From a gamma proteobacterium symbiont of Ctena orbiculata (GTDB lineage Bacteria; Pseudomonadota; Gammaproteobacteria; Chromatiales; Chromatiaceae): a stretch of 64,000 bases of DNA. Positions 1 to 8,777 of the stretch are shown here, piece by piece. Under the pieces are notes generated by a model. It was not told where the DNA came from. It worked only from the letters and a program-made list of their open reading frames with translations, and ran no database searches. Positions within the stretch are counted from its first letter, which is position 1; each line of letters starts with the position of its first letter. A program made the position numbers and the translations under genes. The stretch lies in contig NATW01000114.1 in the NCBI GenBank assembly GCA_003094555.1, positions 1 through 64,000 on the forward strand, in the 5' to 3' direction.

Positions 1-2
1 GG

Positions 3-1214
3 CGCCTTGAGACAGGCAAGCTCACCGATGTGATATCGGTCAAATTCACCGAACCCACCTTCGGTCCCGGAGGACGCCCCATCGATCTGCGCCTGATGGG
101 GTATGACCTGGAGCGCCTGAAACAGGCATCCAATGAACTGCAGCAGTGGCTCAATACCCATCAAGGGGTGAATGACCTGAGCGACGACCTGCGTCCCGGA
201 AAACGGGAGTATCGCCTCCATCTGAAACCGGGGGCGGGGGTGTTGGGGCTGAATGCCAGGCAGGTGGCGGAACAGGTACGCGCCGCCTATCAGGGCATCA
301 AGATCGATGAATTTCCAGTGGGACCCGAGACCTACGAAGTCAATCTCAAACTTGTCGCGGATGACCGTACCGATGCTGAAGATCTCTACAATCTCAGCAT
401 CACCGGTCCCGGGGGATCGCTGATCCCCCTCTCCGTGGTGGCGGATATTGAAGAGGTCAGAGGCTGGGCCCGCATCAACCGGGTCAACCGGCAACGGACG
501 GTGACCCTGCAAGGGGATGTGGATCGAAGCCAGGCCAATGCCCAGGAGCTGCTCGGAATCGCCAAAGCCAGTTTTATTCCTGAACTGCTCGAGCGCTATC
601 CCGACATCAGATTCGATATCCAGGGAGAGAGCAAAGAGTCGGCCAAGACCGGCCAGTCGATCATGGGCAATGTCCTGCTTGGCCTGATCGGTGTCTATAT
701 GCTGCTGGCGCTGCAGTTCAAGGGCTATCTCGCACCCTTGACGGTGATGATCGTCATTCCGGCGGCCCTGATCGGGGTGATTTTCGGCCATATGGCATTG
801 GGACTCGACCTGACCATGCCGAGTATCGTCGGCATGGCCTCCCTGTTTGGCGTGGTGGTCAACGATTCGATTCTGTTGGTGTTTTTCATCCGCGACAGTC
901 GTGCCTCAGGTACAGCTGTCATAACCGCAGCCAAGCAGGCGGGGCGCGCCCGTTTCAGACCGATCCTGTTGACCTCCATCAGTACCATTGCCGGATTGAT
1001 GCCCTTGCTGTTGGAGAAGAGCCTGCAGGCGCAGATCCTGATCCCGCTGGCAGCCAGCATCGCCTTCGGGCTCACCGCCGCCACCCTGGTAGCGTTGTTT
1101 CTGGTGCCCGCTGTCTACTGTATTCTTGATGACTTCAATCTGCTTGGAAAACTGCATGACGAGAGTGATGAGGAGATCGAGGAGCAAGTGGCGGAATCAT
1201 CGGGTATTGGATAG
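3..1214 (+). CDS. RND-family efflux permease, C-terminal part (5' truncated by window edge)
   Basis: The frame is already open at the first bases and runs to a TAG at 1212-1214, so this is the 3' third of a longer gene; the GTG near base 30 is an internal valine, not a start. The visible 400 or so residues show a periplasmic porter-like domain (roughly the first 200 residues) and then the second membrane half of an AcrB-type pump, with hydrophobic segments around GNVLLGLIGVYMLLALQF, PLTVMIVIPAALIGVIFGH and SIVGMASLFGVVVNDSILLV. The last of these is the typical RND segment that precedes the RARFRPILLTS loop, which is also present. The protein ends in an acidic cytoplasmic tail. RND pumps exchange protons for export of drugs, metals or lipids in a tripartite complex. 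The substrate cannot be told from this fragment; the HME and HAE branches are both possible. The family call is secure. Confidence 0.9.
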   Translation, partial: RLETGKLTDVISVKFTEPTFGPGGRPIDLRLMGYDLERLKQASNELQQWLNTHQGVNDLSDDLRPGKREYRLHLKPGAGVLGLNARQVAEQVRAAYQGIKIDEFPVGPETYEVNLKLVADDRTDAEDLYNLSITGPGGSLIPLSVVADIEEVRGWARINRVNRQRTVTLQGDVDRSQANAQELLGIAKASFIPELLERYPDIRFDIQGESKESAKTGQSIMGNVLLGLIGVYMLLALQFKGYLAPLTVMIVIPAALIGVIFGHMALGLDLTMPSIVGMASLFGVVVNDSILLVFFIRDSRASGTAVITAAKQAGRARFRPILLTSISTIAGLMPLLLEKSLQAQILIPLAASIAFGLTAATLVALFLVPAVYCILDDFNLLGKLHDESDEEIEEQVAESSGIG

Positions 1215-1553
1215 GCAGTAACCACCTTAATTATCGGCAATGGTGGGGCAGGGCCCCACCAGAATTAGGTTGAAAGGCCTTTTTATCCCTTATAGATTCT
1301 TGTTGCGTTTCCACGCGAGAAGATCAGACAGAGATGCAATTTCTCTCCACTCAAGAGTATTATTATCTGTTCCAGTTTATACTGTTTGTTCAGAATGACC
1401 GAAACCATCGACAAAAGAACACGCAACGGCACCTGAATTGTAAATATTACGACAGGCCGAAAAACGATCAAATAGTCACCACAACAATAGAAGCAACCAG
1501 GACTCTCCAGGGAGAGCTTGACGATAAACAACTGGGGGGAGGTATAAAAAAAG
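1215..1553. other. Intergenic region of about 340 bases
   Basis: The stretch between the RND gene and the small Cys-rich ORF holds the GC-rich palindrome at 1241-1261 and otherwise AT-rich DNA. Short open frames here, on both strands, have no good ribosome site and unlikely composition. A ribosome-binding sequence (GGGGAGG) near 1537-1543 serves the downstream ORF. I see no other feature. Confidence 0.5.
1241..1261. repeat. GC-rich palindrome (REP-like), copy 1
   Basis: A perfect 9-bp stem TGGTGGGGC / GCCCCACCA closes a 3-base AGG loop. The 17-base core is the exact reverse complement of the core of the palindrome at 13376-13400, and a diverged third copy lies at 48638-48656. It sits 27 bases after the RND stop codon. 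No T-tract follows, so it is not a standard Rho-independent terminator, although it could stabilise the mRNA 3' end. Confidence 0.65.
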
Positions 1554-1898
1554 ATGCGTATCAGTGAATACAAGATTCACTGTGAGATGTGTCACTTGCT
1601 GTCCGATGAGAGTGGCAACAGGGGTTTCACGATCCAGGTCCCCATCGATACTGCATCGCAAAAAGAGCACCTTTTAGCGACCATATTCTGCCGTATAGAC
1701 GCCCAATCTCACCAGCTCACTCTGCAACAGCTCACGAATTCTAAGGGAGAGAAGGTAACCCTCCCGGAGAGTGAAAACATCAAGCTAGCATCGGTACTGA
1801 GAAGCGTTGAAGAGAGACGTTTATGCGGCAATGCAAAAATCTGTCCGCAATGCATTGTGCAACTGGTGACTCAGCTGCACAACACCATGAAAGAGTGA
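1554..1898 (+). CDS. Small Cys-rich protein of unknown function
   Basis: I do not recognise this 114-residue protein. A strong ribosome site (GGGGAGG) lies about ten bases before the ATG. The protein is soluble and has two CxxC pairs, C10/C13 near the N-terminus and C97/C100 near the C-terminus, plus C46 and C91. Two widely separated CxxC knuckles are what a zinc-ribbon-like fold would need, so metal binding is a reasonable inference, though not shown. It stands alone between the RND gene and the SulP locus, about 340 bases from one and 260 from the other, so context gives no hint of its job. It is likely a real gene because of the ribosome site and the Cys pattern. Confidence 0.6.
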   Translation: MRISEYKIHCEMCHLLSDESGNRGFTIQVPIDTASQKEHLLATIFCRIDAQSHQLTLQQLTNSKGEKVTLPESENIKLASVLRSVEERRLCGNAKICPQCIVQLVTQLHNTMKE

Positions 1899-2130
1899 TT
1901 TCGCTTTCATTTCACTGGGATATCCATTAGTATTAGCATGTTTTAATATAGGCCTGCAAACGGTCTTGGGTGGAGCCTGAATCGATGATCCAGGTAAAAA
2001 AACATAGCTTACTAAGAAGTTCGATCATACGTCCGAAGACCAGCCAAGAAGTGGTCTCGGCGGCGTCCAAGCAGCTGTATTGCCGCATTTAAATTCGTCG
2101 CATAAAAAGTCGTAAAGAGCAACCAGTAAG

Positions 2131-2149
2131 CACCTAACTCCTTTAGGTG
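2131..2149 (+). promoter_or_regulatory. Hairpin that contains the SulP ribosome site
   Basis: The inverted repeat CACCTAA / TTAGGTG with a 5-base loop ends 9 bases before the ATG at 2159. Its 3' arm holds the AGGTG(A) ribosome-binding sequence, so folding would hide the site. This is read directly from the sequence; any control role is inference. Confidence 0.4.
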
Positions 2150-2158
2150 AAAACGATC

Positions 2159-3925
2159 ATGTGGGACCATATACAGAGTCTGATGGCGGGCTGGAAAGGG
2201 GCGTTCATCCCATTTCTGGATTGGATCGGTGAGATTAAGGACAAGGAGACGATAAGAGCCGATATCATTGCCGGTATCACCGTCGCTCTGGTGCTCGTGC
2301 CTCAATCCATGGCCTACGCCCAACTTGCCGGTCTACCTGTCTACTATGGCCTCTACGCCTCATTTCTGCCACCCATGGTGGCCGCCTTTTTCGGCTCATC
2401 GAGACAATTGGCCACCGGCCCGGTAGCGGTGGTGTCGCTGATGACAGCGGCGGCCCTGGAGCCCCTTGCCACCTCCCCCGACACCTATCTGGCCTACGCC
2501 CTGCTGCTGGCCTTCATGGTGGGTGTATTCCAGCTGTTTCTCGGTCTGTTCAAACTCGGCGTACTGGTGGACTTTCTCTCCCATCCCGTGGTGGTGGGTT
2601 TCACCAACGCCGGCGCCCTGATCATCGCCACCTCTCAATTGGGCAAGGTATTCGGGGTTTCGGTGGAGCGCGAGGCCCATCACTATGAAACCGTGTGGAA
2701 CACCATCCTGGCTGCCATCGACAGTACCCATGGATCGACCTTTGGCATGGCGGTTATCGCCTTTGCCATCATGTGGGGGCTCAAGCGTTATGCACCGAAT
2801 CTCCCCGGGGTACTGATCGCCGTTGTCGTCACCACCGTGATCGCATGGTTGACGGGATTCGGCGAGGCGGGGGGCAAAGTGGTCGGCGACATCCCGAAGG
2901 GCCTGCCTGCGCTGTCACTGCCCATGTTCGACTTCACCACCATCTGGCAACTGATACCCGCCGCCATCACCATCTCCCTGATCGGCTTCATGGAGGCCAT
3001 CTCTATCGCCAAGGCGATGGCCGCACGTACCCGTCAGCGTCTCAATGCCAACCAGGAACTGATCGGACAGGGGCTCTCCAACGTGGTGGCGAGTATGTTC
3101 TCCGGCTACCCGGTATCGGGCTCATTCTCCCGTTCGGCGGTGAATATCAATGCCGGCGCCATGACCGGATTCTCATCCATCGTGACGGGTATGGTGGTCA
3201 TGATCACATTGATCTTTCTGACCCCACTGCTCTACCACCTGCCCCAGGCCACCCTGGCGGCCGTGATCATCATGGCGGTCATCAACCTGATCAAGATCGA
3301 TCCGATCATCCATGCCTGGAAGGCTCAACCCCATGACGCCATCGTCGCCGTGATCACCTTTGTCCTGACCCTGGTATTCGCCCCCCATCTCGACAAAGGC
3401 ATCATCATCGGCGTGCTCCTCTCACTCGGACTGTTTCTGTGGCGCACCATGCGGCCCCGCTTTGCTCAGCTCTCCCGCTACAAGGACGGCACAATGCGCG
3501 ACATCCGGGTACGCCACTTACCCACCAGCCCGGTTATCTCCGTGGTACGTTTCGACGGTTCGCTCTATTTTGCCAGCGCTGGCTATTTCGAAACCAAAAT
3601 GCTCGGTGTGGTGGCTGCCAATCCGGAACTGAAATACATCATCCTGGATGGTGAAGGCATCAATCAGATTGACGCAACCGGTGAAGAGGTATTGCACCAT
3701 TTGTGGGAACGCCTGCAGGCGCAAGGCATAACCCTGGTCATCGCACGTATGAAGAAACAGTTCATGGATACGATTCGGCGTACAGGACTGAAGGATAAAA
3801 TGGGCGAAACCACCTTCCACTCCCGAATCGGTCTGGCACTGACCTATGTCTGGAACCAACTGGGTGATACCTACGACAGAGAGAATTGCCCACTGCGTTC
3901 CCCGATTGGCGTCAACAGGGACTGA
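2159..3925 (+). CDS. SulP-family anion permease with STAS domain (candidate bicarbonate transporter)
   Basis: This 588-residue protein has the SulP layout: about 12-14 hydrophobic segments in the first 430 residues, including the family signature region VPQSMAYAQLAGLPVYYGLY, followed by a C-terminal STAS domain (about residues 450-560; VVRFDGSLYFASAGYFE, IILDGEGINQIDATG). SulP proteins carry sulfate, chloride, dicarboxylates or bicarbonate; the cyanobacterial bicarbonate carrier BicA belongs here. The gene is the first of a same-strand run with DabA and four antiporter-like subunits, so bicarbonate is the best guess from context, while sulfate remains possible in a sulfur bacterium. I chose ATG 2159, which has AGGTGA at a good distance; a GTG at 2147 would add four residues but would overlap that ribosome site. 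The ribosome site lies in a hairpin (2131-2149). Confidence 0.9.
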   Translation: MWDHIQSLMAGWKGAFIPFLDWIGEIKDKETIRADIIAGITVALVLVPQSMAYAQLAGLPVYYGLYASFLPPMVAAFFGSSRQLATGPVAVVSLMTAAALEPLATSPDTYLAYALLLAFMVGVFQLFLGLFKLGVLVDFLSHPVVVGFTNAGALIIATSQLGKVFGVSVEREAHHYETVWNTILAAIDSTHGSTFGMAVIAFAIMWGLKRYAPNLPGVLIAVVVTTVIAWLTGFGEAGGKVVGDIPKGLPALSLPMFDFTTIWQLIPAAITISLIGFMEAISIAKAMAARTRQRLNANQELIGQGLSNVVASMFSGYPVSGSFSRSAVNINAGAMTGFSSIVTGMVVMITLIFLTPLLYHLPQATLAAVIIMAVINLIKIDPIIHAWKAQPHDAIVAVITFVLTLVFAPHLDKGIIIGVLLSLGLFLWRTMRPRFAQLSRYKDGTMRDIRVRHLPTSPVISVVRFDGSLYFASAGYFETKMLGVVAANPELKYIILDGEGINQIDATGEEVLHHLWERLQAQGITLVIARMKKQFMDTIRRTGLKDKMGETTFHSRIGLALTYVWNQLGDTYDRENCPLRSPIGVNRD

Positions 3926-3985
3926 ATAGGATGATGTGGCAGTCAGATACCCGGCCGACGTGGCGTACCGGGTGTGGGTAGTGAT

Positions 3986-5446
3986 ATGCCTGATCTGAGT
4001 TATCTTCTCCTAACCCCTTTCGTCGGCGCACTCGCGATCACTTTCCTGCCCAGGGAGGCGAGCTGGGCCATCCGCGCCACCGCCCTGTTTGCATCGGCGG
4101 CGACTTTCGCCCTTTCGTGGGTCTATATCAGCGGATTCGACTACAACCAGCCCGGCTTGCAGTTCATTCACCAAACCGAGTGGAATACCCGCCTCGGCAC
4201 CTCCTTTGCCCTGGGATTGGACGGTTTCTCCTATCCCATGGTGCTGTTGGCCACCCTGTTGAGTCTGGTTGCGCTCCTCGCCTCGAATACGATTAACCAG
4301 AGCGTCAAGGGCTACTACATCCTGGTACTCCTGCTGGAGTCTGCGATGCTCGGTGTCTTCATGGCGCAGGACTGGTCTCTGTTCTACGTATTCTGGGAAC
4401 TGACCCTGATTCCGCTGTTCTTCCTCATCGACCGCTGGGGAGGGAAAAACCGTCATGGCGCGGCGCTGAATTTCGTCCTCTACACCATGGGTGGTTCTGT
4501 TTTCATGCTGATCAGCCTGCTGGTACTTTTCGATGCCGTACCTGGCCACAGCTTCTCCATGTCCGCCATGGCGGAGAGCGGACGCACCCTGCCCCAACAT
4601 ACCCAGGTTTTGATCTTTCTCGGTTTTCTGATCGGCTTCGGGGTAAAGATGCCAATCTTCCCCCTCCACGGCTGGCTCCCCCTGGCCCACGTGGAGGCGC
4701 CGAGCCCAATCTCTATACTACTCTCGGGTGTATTATTGAAAATGGGTTCATACGGACTGATCCGTGCCGCGGGTATGCTGCCGGATGCGGTGCTTGCCTT
4801 GCAGGACATCCTCGCCGCGCTCGCCTTTGTCAGCCTGATCTACGGTGGCCTGCTCGCCTGGCGCCACAGCGATCTGAAGGCCATGATCGCCTACTCATCC
4901 GTGAGCCACATGGGGGTTGTGCTGCTGGGCATCGCCGCACTCAACCTGGCCGGACTGCACGGCGCCCTGATGCAGATGGTCGCCCATGGCCTGGTGGCGG
5001 GTTCACTGTTCCTGTTGATCGGCCTGCTCTACGAACGCACCCGCACCCGTGATGTGACCGACTACAGCTCTCTGGTCAGGGTGATGCCGCGGTTTGCATT
5101 CTTTACCACCCTCGCCTTTATTGCCGCCGTATCACTCCCTGGCACGGCCGGATTCGTGGCCGAGCTCAACGCCTTGATAGGCGGCTTCGCCCGCTGGGGT
5201 TGGGTCGCCGCCCTGTTGACCATCGGTGTTCTGCTGAGTGCCGCCTATGCCGTGCGCACCATCAGCCAGCTGTTTACCGGACCGGTTCGCCCGGGTATGC
5301 AGAACGTGGAGGACCTACGCCCAACCGAGCTGCTGGCGGCAGGCACCCTGGCAGCAGCCACACTCCTGCTCGGATTCATGCCTACCCCTGTACTCGATCT
5401 GGTGAATGCCTCCGCTGTACAACTCTCGAGTCTGTTCTCATCATAG
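3986..5446 (+). CDS. NuoM/MrpD-like proton-translocating membrane subunit (first of the DAB locus)
   Basis: This is a 486-residue polytopic protein of the proton_antipo_M family, with about 14 predicted membrane segments. The residues that relay protons in NuoL/M/N are kept: the glutamate in FWELTLIP (E138), the lysine in GFGVKMPIFPLHGWLP (K221) and the lysine in SDLKAMIAYSSVSHMG. No other complex I subunits are present, so it is not part of NADH dehydrogenase. It lies 60 bases after the SulP gene and ten bases before dabA. This points to a role as an ion-moving partner in inorganic carbon uptake. The start is uncertain: ATG 3986 was chosen over an in-frame GTG at 3974. The family is certain; the role in carbon uptake is inferred from position. 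Confidence 0.85.
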   Translation: MPDLSYLLLTPFVGALAITFLPREASWAIRATALFASAATFALSWVYISGFDYNQPGLQFIHQTEWNTRLGTSFALGLDGFSYPMVLLATLLSLVALLASNTINQSVKGYYILVLLLESAMLGVFMAQDWSLFYVFWELTLIPLFFLIDRWGGKNRHGAALNFVLYTMGGSVFMLISLLVLFDAVPGHSFSMSAMAESGRTLPQHTQVLIFLGFLIGFGVKMPIFPLHGWLPLAHVEAPSPISILLSGVLLKMGSYGLIRAAGMLPDAVLALQDILAALAFVSLIYGGLLAWRHSDLKAMIAYSSVSHMGVVLLGIAALNLAGLHGALMQMVAHGLVAGSLFLLIGLLYERTRTRDVTDYSSLVRVMPRFAFFTTLAFIAAVSLPGTAGFVAELNALIGGFARWGWVAALLTIGVLLSAAYAVRTISQLFTGPVRPGMQNVEDLRPTELLAAGTLAAATLLLGFMPTPVLDLVNASAVQLSSLFSS

Positions 5447-5456
5447 GATCAGTGGC

Positions 5457-8400
5457 ATGAATGAGAACCACAGCAAGAGCAGCGATATCCGGGAGCAGAT
5501 CAGAGAGACTATTGATCATCTGCAACATCTGCTCCCCAGCCAGGCACCCATCCGGGACTTCGTACACCACAATACCCTGCATGGTTTTCAGCATCTCCCC
5601 TTCCAGGAGGCCCTGGCCAGCGCCCGCCGCATTACCGGCGCCCGCGGCTTTTTGCCGTTGCAGCGGTATCGGGACTTTTATCACCAGGGCCGCATATCTC
5701 ACCTGGACCTGGTGAGTTGCGTGGCACAGGAGACGCAGCTCGAACCCCACACCCAATTGGCAGATACGGCCCATGCTTCGATTCGTCGCAGCGATATCAT
5801 CGTGGCGATCATGACCATGCCCTATCAACCTGTATCCGGCTGCCAACTCAATTGGCAGATCGAGGAGAATCGAGTGCTTGAACGACTCCGTCCCGATCTG
5901 CCCAAGGCAAGCCGGGATCGACTCTTGAAGCATGCCCAAAAGAGTGGTCAGACGACGGAGTCGAGTGCTGTCATGGACCTATGGAACGCCTGTCTCCAGG
6001 TGCTGCACCTGGAACACGATTCCACTCATCCGGAGGAGTTGCTCGATTTGGCGCCGCAACAGGCCGAGACCCTGTTGCATGAAATGCTCGATATCGCGAA
6101 CAGTGTGGAGGGCAATCCCAGCACAACCACCCAACTGATGCAGCAGGCCGCCAATGACCGCTTCGACAAGTTGCTCGAACGTCTGGGTGATGACATGACC
6201 ATGCGGGATCTCCTATTGGCCCTCACCGGCCACGACCTGCTGGACGATATACGCCCCCAGTTGATCAGGGATCTGGCAAATTTTCTCGATCAGGGGGTGG
6301 CCAGCTGGCGTCCGGTCTCCCGCTCCGCTGGTTTTTATCACTATTGGAGTAACAGGGCTGAGCAGGATCTCGACTGGCAACTACGCAATATCGAGGGATG
6401 GCAGCAACACCTGGAACTGCTCCTGAACGATCCTATGGAAACCATCATCAGCGAGCTGCATAGAATGGGCTTGCAACGGGATAACTGGAGCGGTTACCTG
6501 GAACGGTTGGCATTGGAACTGCCCGGTTGGTCCGGCATGGTTCTGTGGCGGCACAACCACCCTGACTATGAATCTCTCTCTGCCCGTGTCGACATGCTCG
6601 ACTATCTCGCAGTGCGACTGGTACTGGAGAGGATCTACGCCCACAATCTCTGTGCGCGCCTGTTCAATATCGAATCCAGTGTCGACATGCTGCGTTGGTA
6701 TTTCCACCATCAGGCAGATGAATTCACTGTCCGCGAGGCACTCTTCAACAGCCGTCTACCGGAATACCTGGCAAGCCGTGCACAACGGGCAGTGCACGCA
6801 CCCGCCAACAGGGATGGGGACGATAACTCGGCGCGTTGGCGGCATCTCGCCCAGTTGATCTGGACATGGCGTCAAAGCAGCGGCAGCTACGAAACCAACA
6901 CTCAACCGACCCTGTGCCAGGGTGCCTGGCCCCTGTTTCAGCTGATGCAGCAGCTTGGCTGGTCCGGTACAGAGGTGCGCGACCTCAGTTATGAGCAGAT
7001 CCAGGCCATATTCGAGACAGTCGACGCACTCGATGAAGACCGCTTGGGTTATATCTGGCTGCGCGCCTACGAAAAACACTATCGTGATCAGATCCTGACC
7101 GCGCTGTCCGAAAACCGTGGACGCGGTGCCTGGCCGGATCGACAACAGCGGCCAGCCGCGCAGGTGGTATTCTGCATGGATGACCGTGAGGAAGGGACCC
7201 GCCGCCATCTGGAGGAGATCTATCCAGAGGTAGAGACCCTGGGTACTGCCGCACACTTCAATGTCCCCCATAATTGGCGGGGACTGGATGACAGCTGTGC
7301 CGGACCTCAGGCACCGGTCATCCCGACCCCGGTGATCCCGGTGCATGAGGTTCGGGAGACACCAGCTGAAGCAGACCTTGAAAACGGCAGATACCATCAG
7401 CAGCGCCATCAACTGTTGAAGAAAGGCCACCAGCTGCTGTTACAAAACACCCGCCGAGGGACCCTCCTCCCCGGTTTGTTGGTGACTATTGCCGCACCCG
7501 CCACCTTGGGTGTATTGATCGGCAAGATCCTGGCACCCAGGCCCTTTGGGCGACTGCTGGCCCATCTGCGACAGCAGGTTGAAAGGCCGGTAACAACCCG
7601 GATTGAATACAAGGCGCCGAATGATAGTCCGGAGGCGAGCATTGAATCGCCCCGTCTGGGGTTCACCGATATGGAGCAGGCGGACCGGGTACAGGCAATG
7701 CTGAGAAGCATCGGTCTACTCAGTGGCTTCGCCCCAATCGTCAGCATCGTGGGTCATGGCTCACGCAATCAAAACAACCCCCATGCTTCGGCATACAACT
7801 GTGGTGCATGTTCAGGACGTTTCAGTGGACCGAATGCGCGTCTCGTGGCCGCGATGGCCAACCAGGATGAGGTTAGAGCGATCCTGGCAGAACGTGGCAT
7901 CAGCATACCCGAAGATACCTGGTTTATCGGTGCCGAGCACGATACCTGCGGTGAGACCATAGACTGGTACGATCTTGACCGGCTACCCGCTGAGTTTCGT
8001 CCGGCGCAGGAGCAACTGGTAAAGGCCTGCGAACAGGCCTGTCAACTGCACGCCCAGGAGCGCTGCAGACGTCTGGCCTCCGCGCCTCAGCAAGCTGATC
8101 CTGATCAGGCCTTTGACCATGTCTTCGGCCGTTCCCTCGATTTTTCCCAGGTGCGGCCAGAGCTCGGCCATGCCACCAATGCCTGTGCATTCTTCGGCAG
8201 GCGCTCTATCAGTCGCGGTACATTTTTGGACCGGCGGGCCTTCCTCATCTCCTATGACGCCTCCCAGGACCCGAGTGGGGAAATACTTGAGCGACATCTG
8301 TTGATCAATGGCGCGGTGGGTGCCGGAATCAATCTCGAATACTACTTCTCCACGGTGGACAACGAACACTATGGCTGTGGTTCCAAGGTCACCCACAATG

Positions 8401-8777
8401 TGGCCGGCTTTCTCGGGGTGATGGAAGGCACCAGCTCGGATCTGCGTACCGGGCTGCCACGGCAGATGATCGAAATCCATGAAGCGATGCGTCTTTTGGC
8501 CGTGGTGGAGGCCAGCACCGACAGATTGACCGAGATCTATCAGCGCCAACCCCCGCTGCAGGAGCTGGTGGGGAATGGCTGGGTGGTGCTGGTGTCCATG
8601 GATCCGGATAGCGGAACATTCCATCTGTTCGAACCTGGGGCAGGGTGGGTTCCCTGGCAACCTGACAATCGTGGGATAGCAAAGGTGGATCGTTCCGCCG
8701 AGTGGTATATGGGCTCGACGGAGCCGCTGCGGCCGGCATTGATCACAACCCCGCAGGAGGCGAACGCAGATGCTTGA
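5457..8777 (+). CDS. dabA: DabA, inorganic carbon accumulation subunit (DUF2309, beta-CA-like zinc site)
   Basis: This 1,106-residue protein matches the DUF2309/UPF0753 family named DabA in the DAB bicarbonate-accumulating complexes of chemolithoautotrophs. The carbonic-anhydrase-like metal site is visible: Cys and Asp in FCMDDRE (C573, D575), His in VGHGSRN (H767) and Cys in YNCGAC (C782). The 15-residue His-to-Cys spacing is that of the described zinc ligands. In the known model DabA hydrates CO2 to bicarbonate in one direction while the membrane partner DabB supplies ion-gradient energy. The ATG at 5457 has AGGA overlapping the upstream stop; a start further upstream would overlap the previous gene. 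It overlaps the next gene by 8 bases, so the two are translationally coupled. DabA is soluble apart from a hydrophobic patch near LLPGLLVTIAAPATLGVLIG. Confidence 0.93.
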   Translation: MNENHSKSSDIREQIRETIDHLQHLLPSQAPIRDFVHHNTLHGFQHLPFQEALASARRITGARGFLPLQRYRDFYHQGRISHLDLVSCVAQETQLEPHTQLADTAHASIRRSDIIVAIMTMPYQPVSGCQLNWQIEENRVLERLRPDLPKASRDRLLKHAQKSGQTTESSAVMDLWNACLQVLHLEHDSTHPEELLDLAPQQAETLLHEMLDIANSVEGNPSTTTQLMQQAANDRFDKLLERLGDDMTMRDLLLALTGHDLLDDIRPQLIRDLANFLDQGVASWRPVSRSAGFYHYWSNRAEQDLDWQLRNIEGWQQHLELLLNDPMETIISELHRMGLQRDNWSGYLERLALELPGWSGMVLWRHNHPDYESLSARVDMLDYLAVRLVLERIYAHNLCARLFNIESSVDMLRWYFHHQADEFTVREALFNSRLPEYLASRAQRAVHAPANRDGDDNSARWRHLAQLIWTWRQSSGSYETNTQPTLCQGAWPLFQLMQQLGWSGTEVRDLSYEQIQAIFETVDALDEDRLGYIWLRAYEKHYRDQILTALSENRGRGAWPDRQQRPAAQVVFCMDDREEGTRRHLEEIYPEVETLGTAAHFNVPHNWRGLDDSCAGPQAPVIPTPVIPVHEVRETPAEADLENGRYHQQRHQLLKKGHQLLLQNTRRGTLLPGLLVTIAAPATLGVLIGKILAPRPFGRLLAHLRQQVERPVTTRIEYKAPNDSPEASIESPRLGFTDMEQADRVQAMLRSIGLLSGFAPIVSIVGHGSRNQNNPHASAYNCGACSGRFSGPNARLVAAMANQDEVRAILAERGISIPEDTWFIGAEHDTCGETIDWYDLDRLPAEFRPAQEQLVKACEQACQLHAQERCRRLASAPQQADPDQAFDHVFGRSLDFSQVRPELGHATNACAFFGRRSISRGTFLDRRAFLISYDASQDPSGEILERHLLINGAVGAGINLEYYFSTVDNEHYGCGSKVTHNVAGFLGVMEGTSSDLRTGLPRQMIEIHEAMRLLAVVEASTDRLTEIYQRQPPLQELVGNGWVVLVSMDPDSGTFHLFEPGAGWVPWQPDNRGIAKVDRSAEWYMGSTEPLRPALITTPQEANADA

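Noticed and set aside
4010-4690. A 226-codon minus-strand open frame in the first NuoM-like gene
   Set aside because: Antisense to a gene with conserved channel residues; Gln/Glu/Gly-rich composition typical of antisense to hydrophobic proteins.
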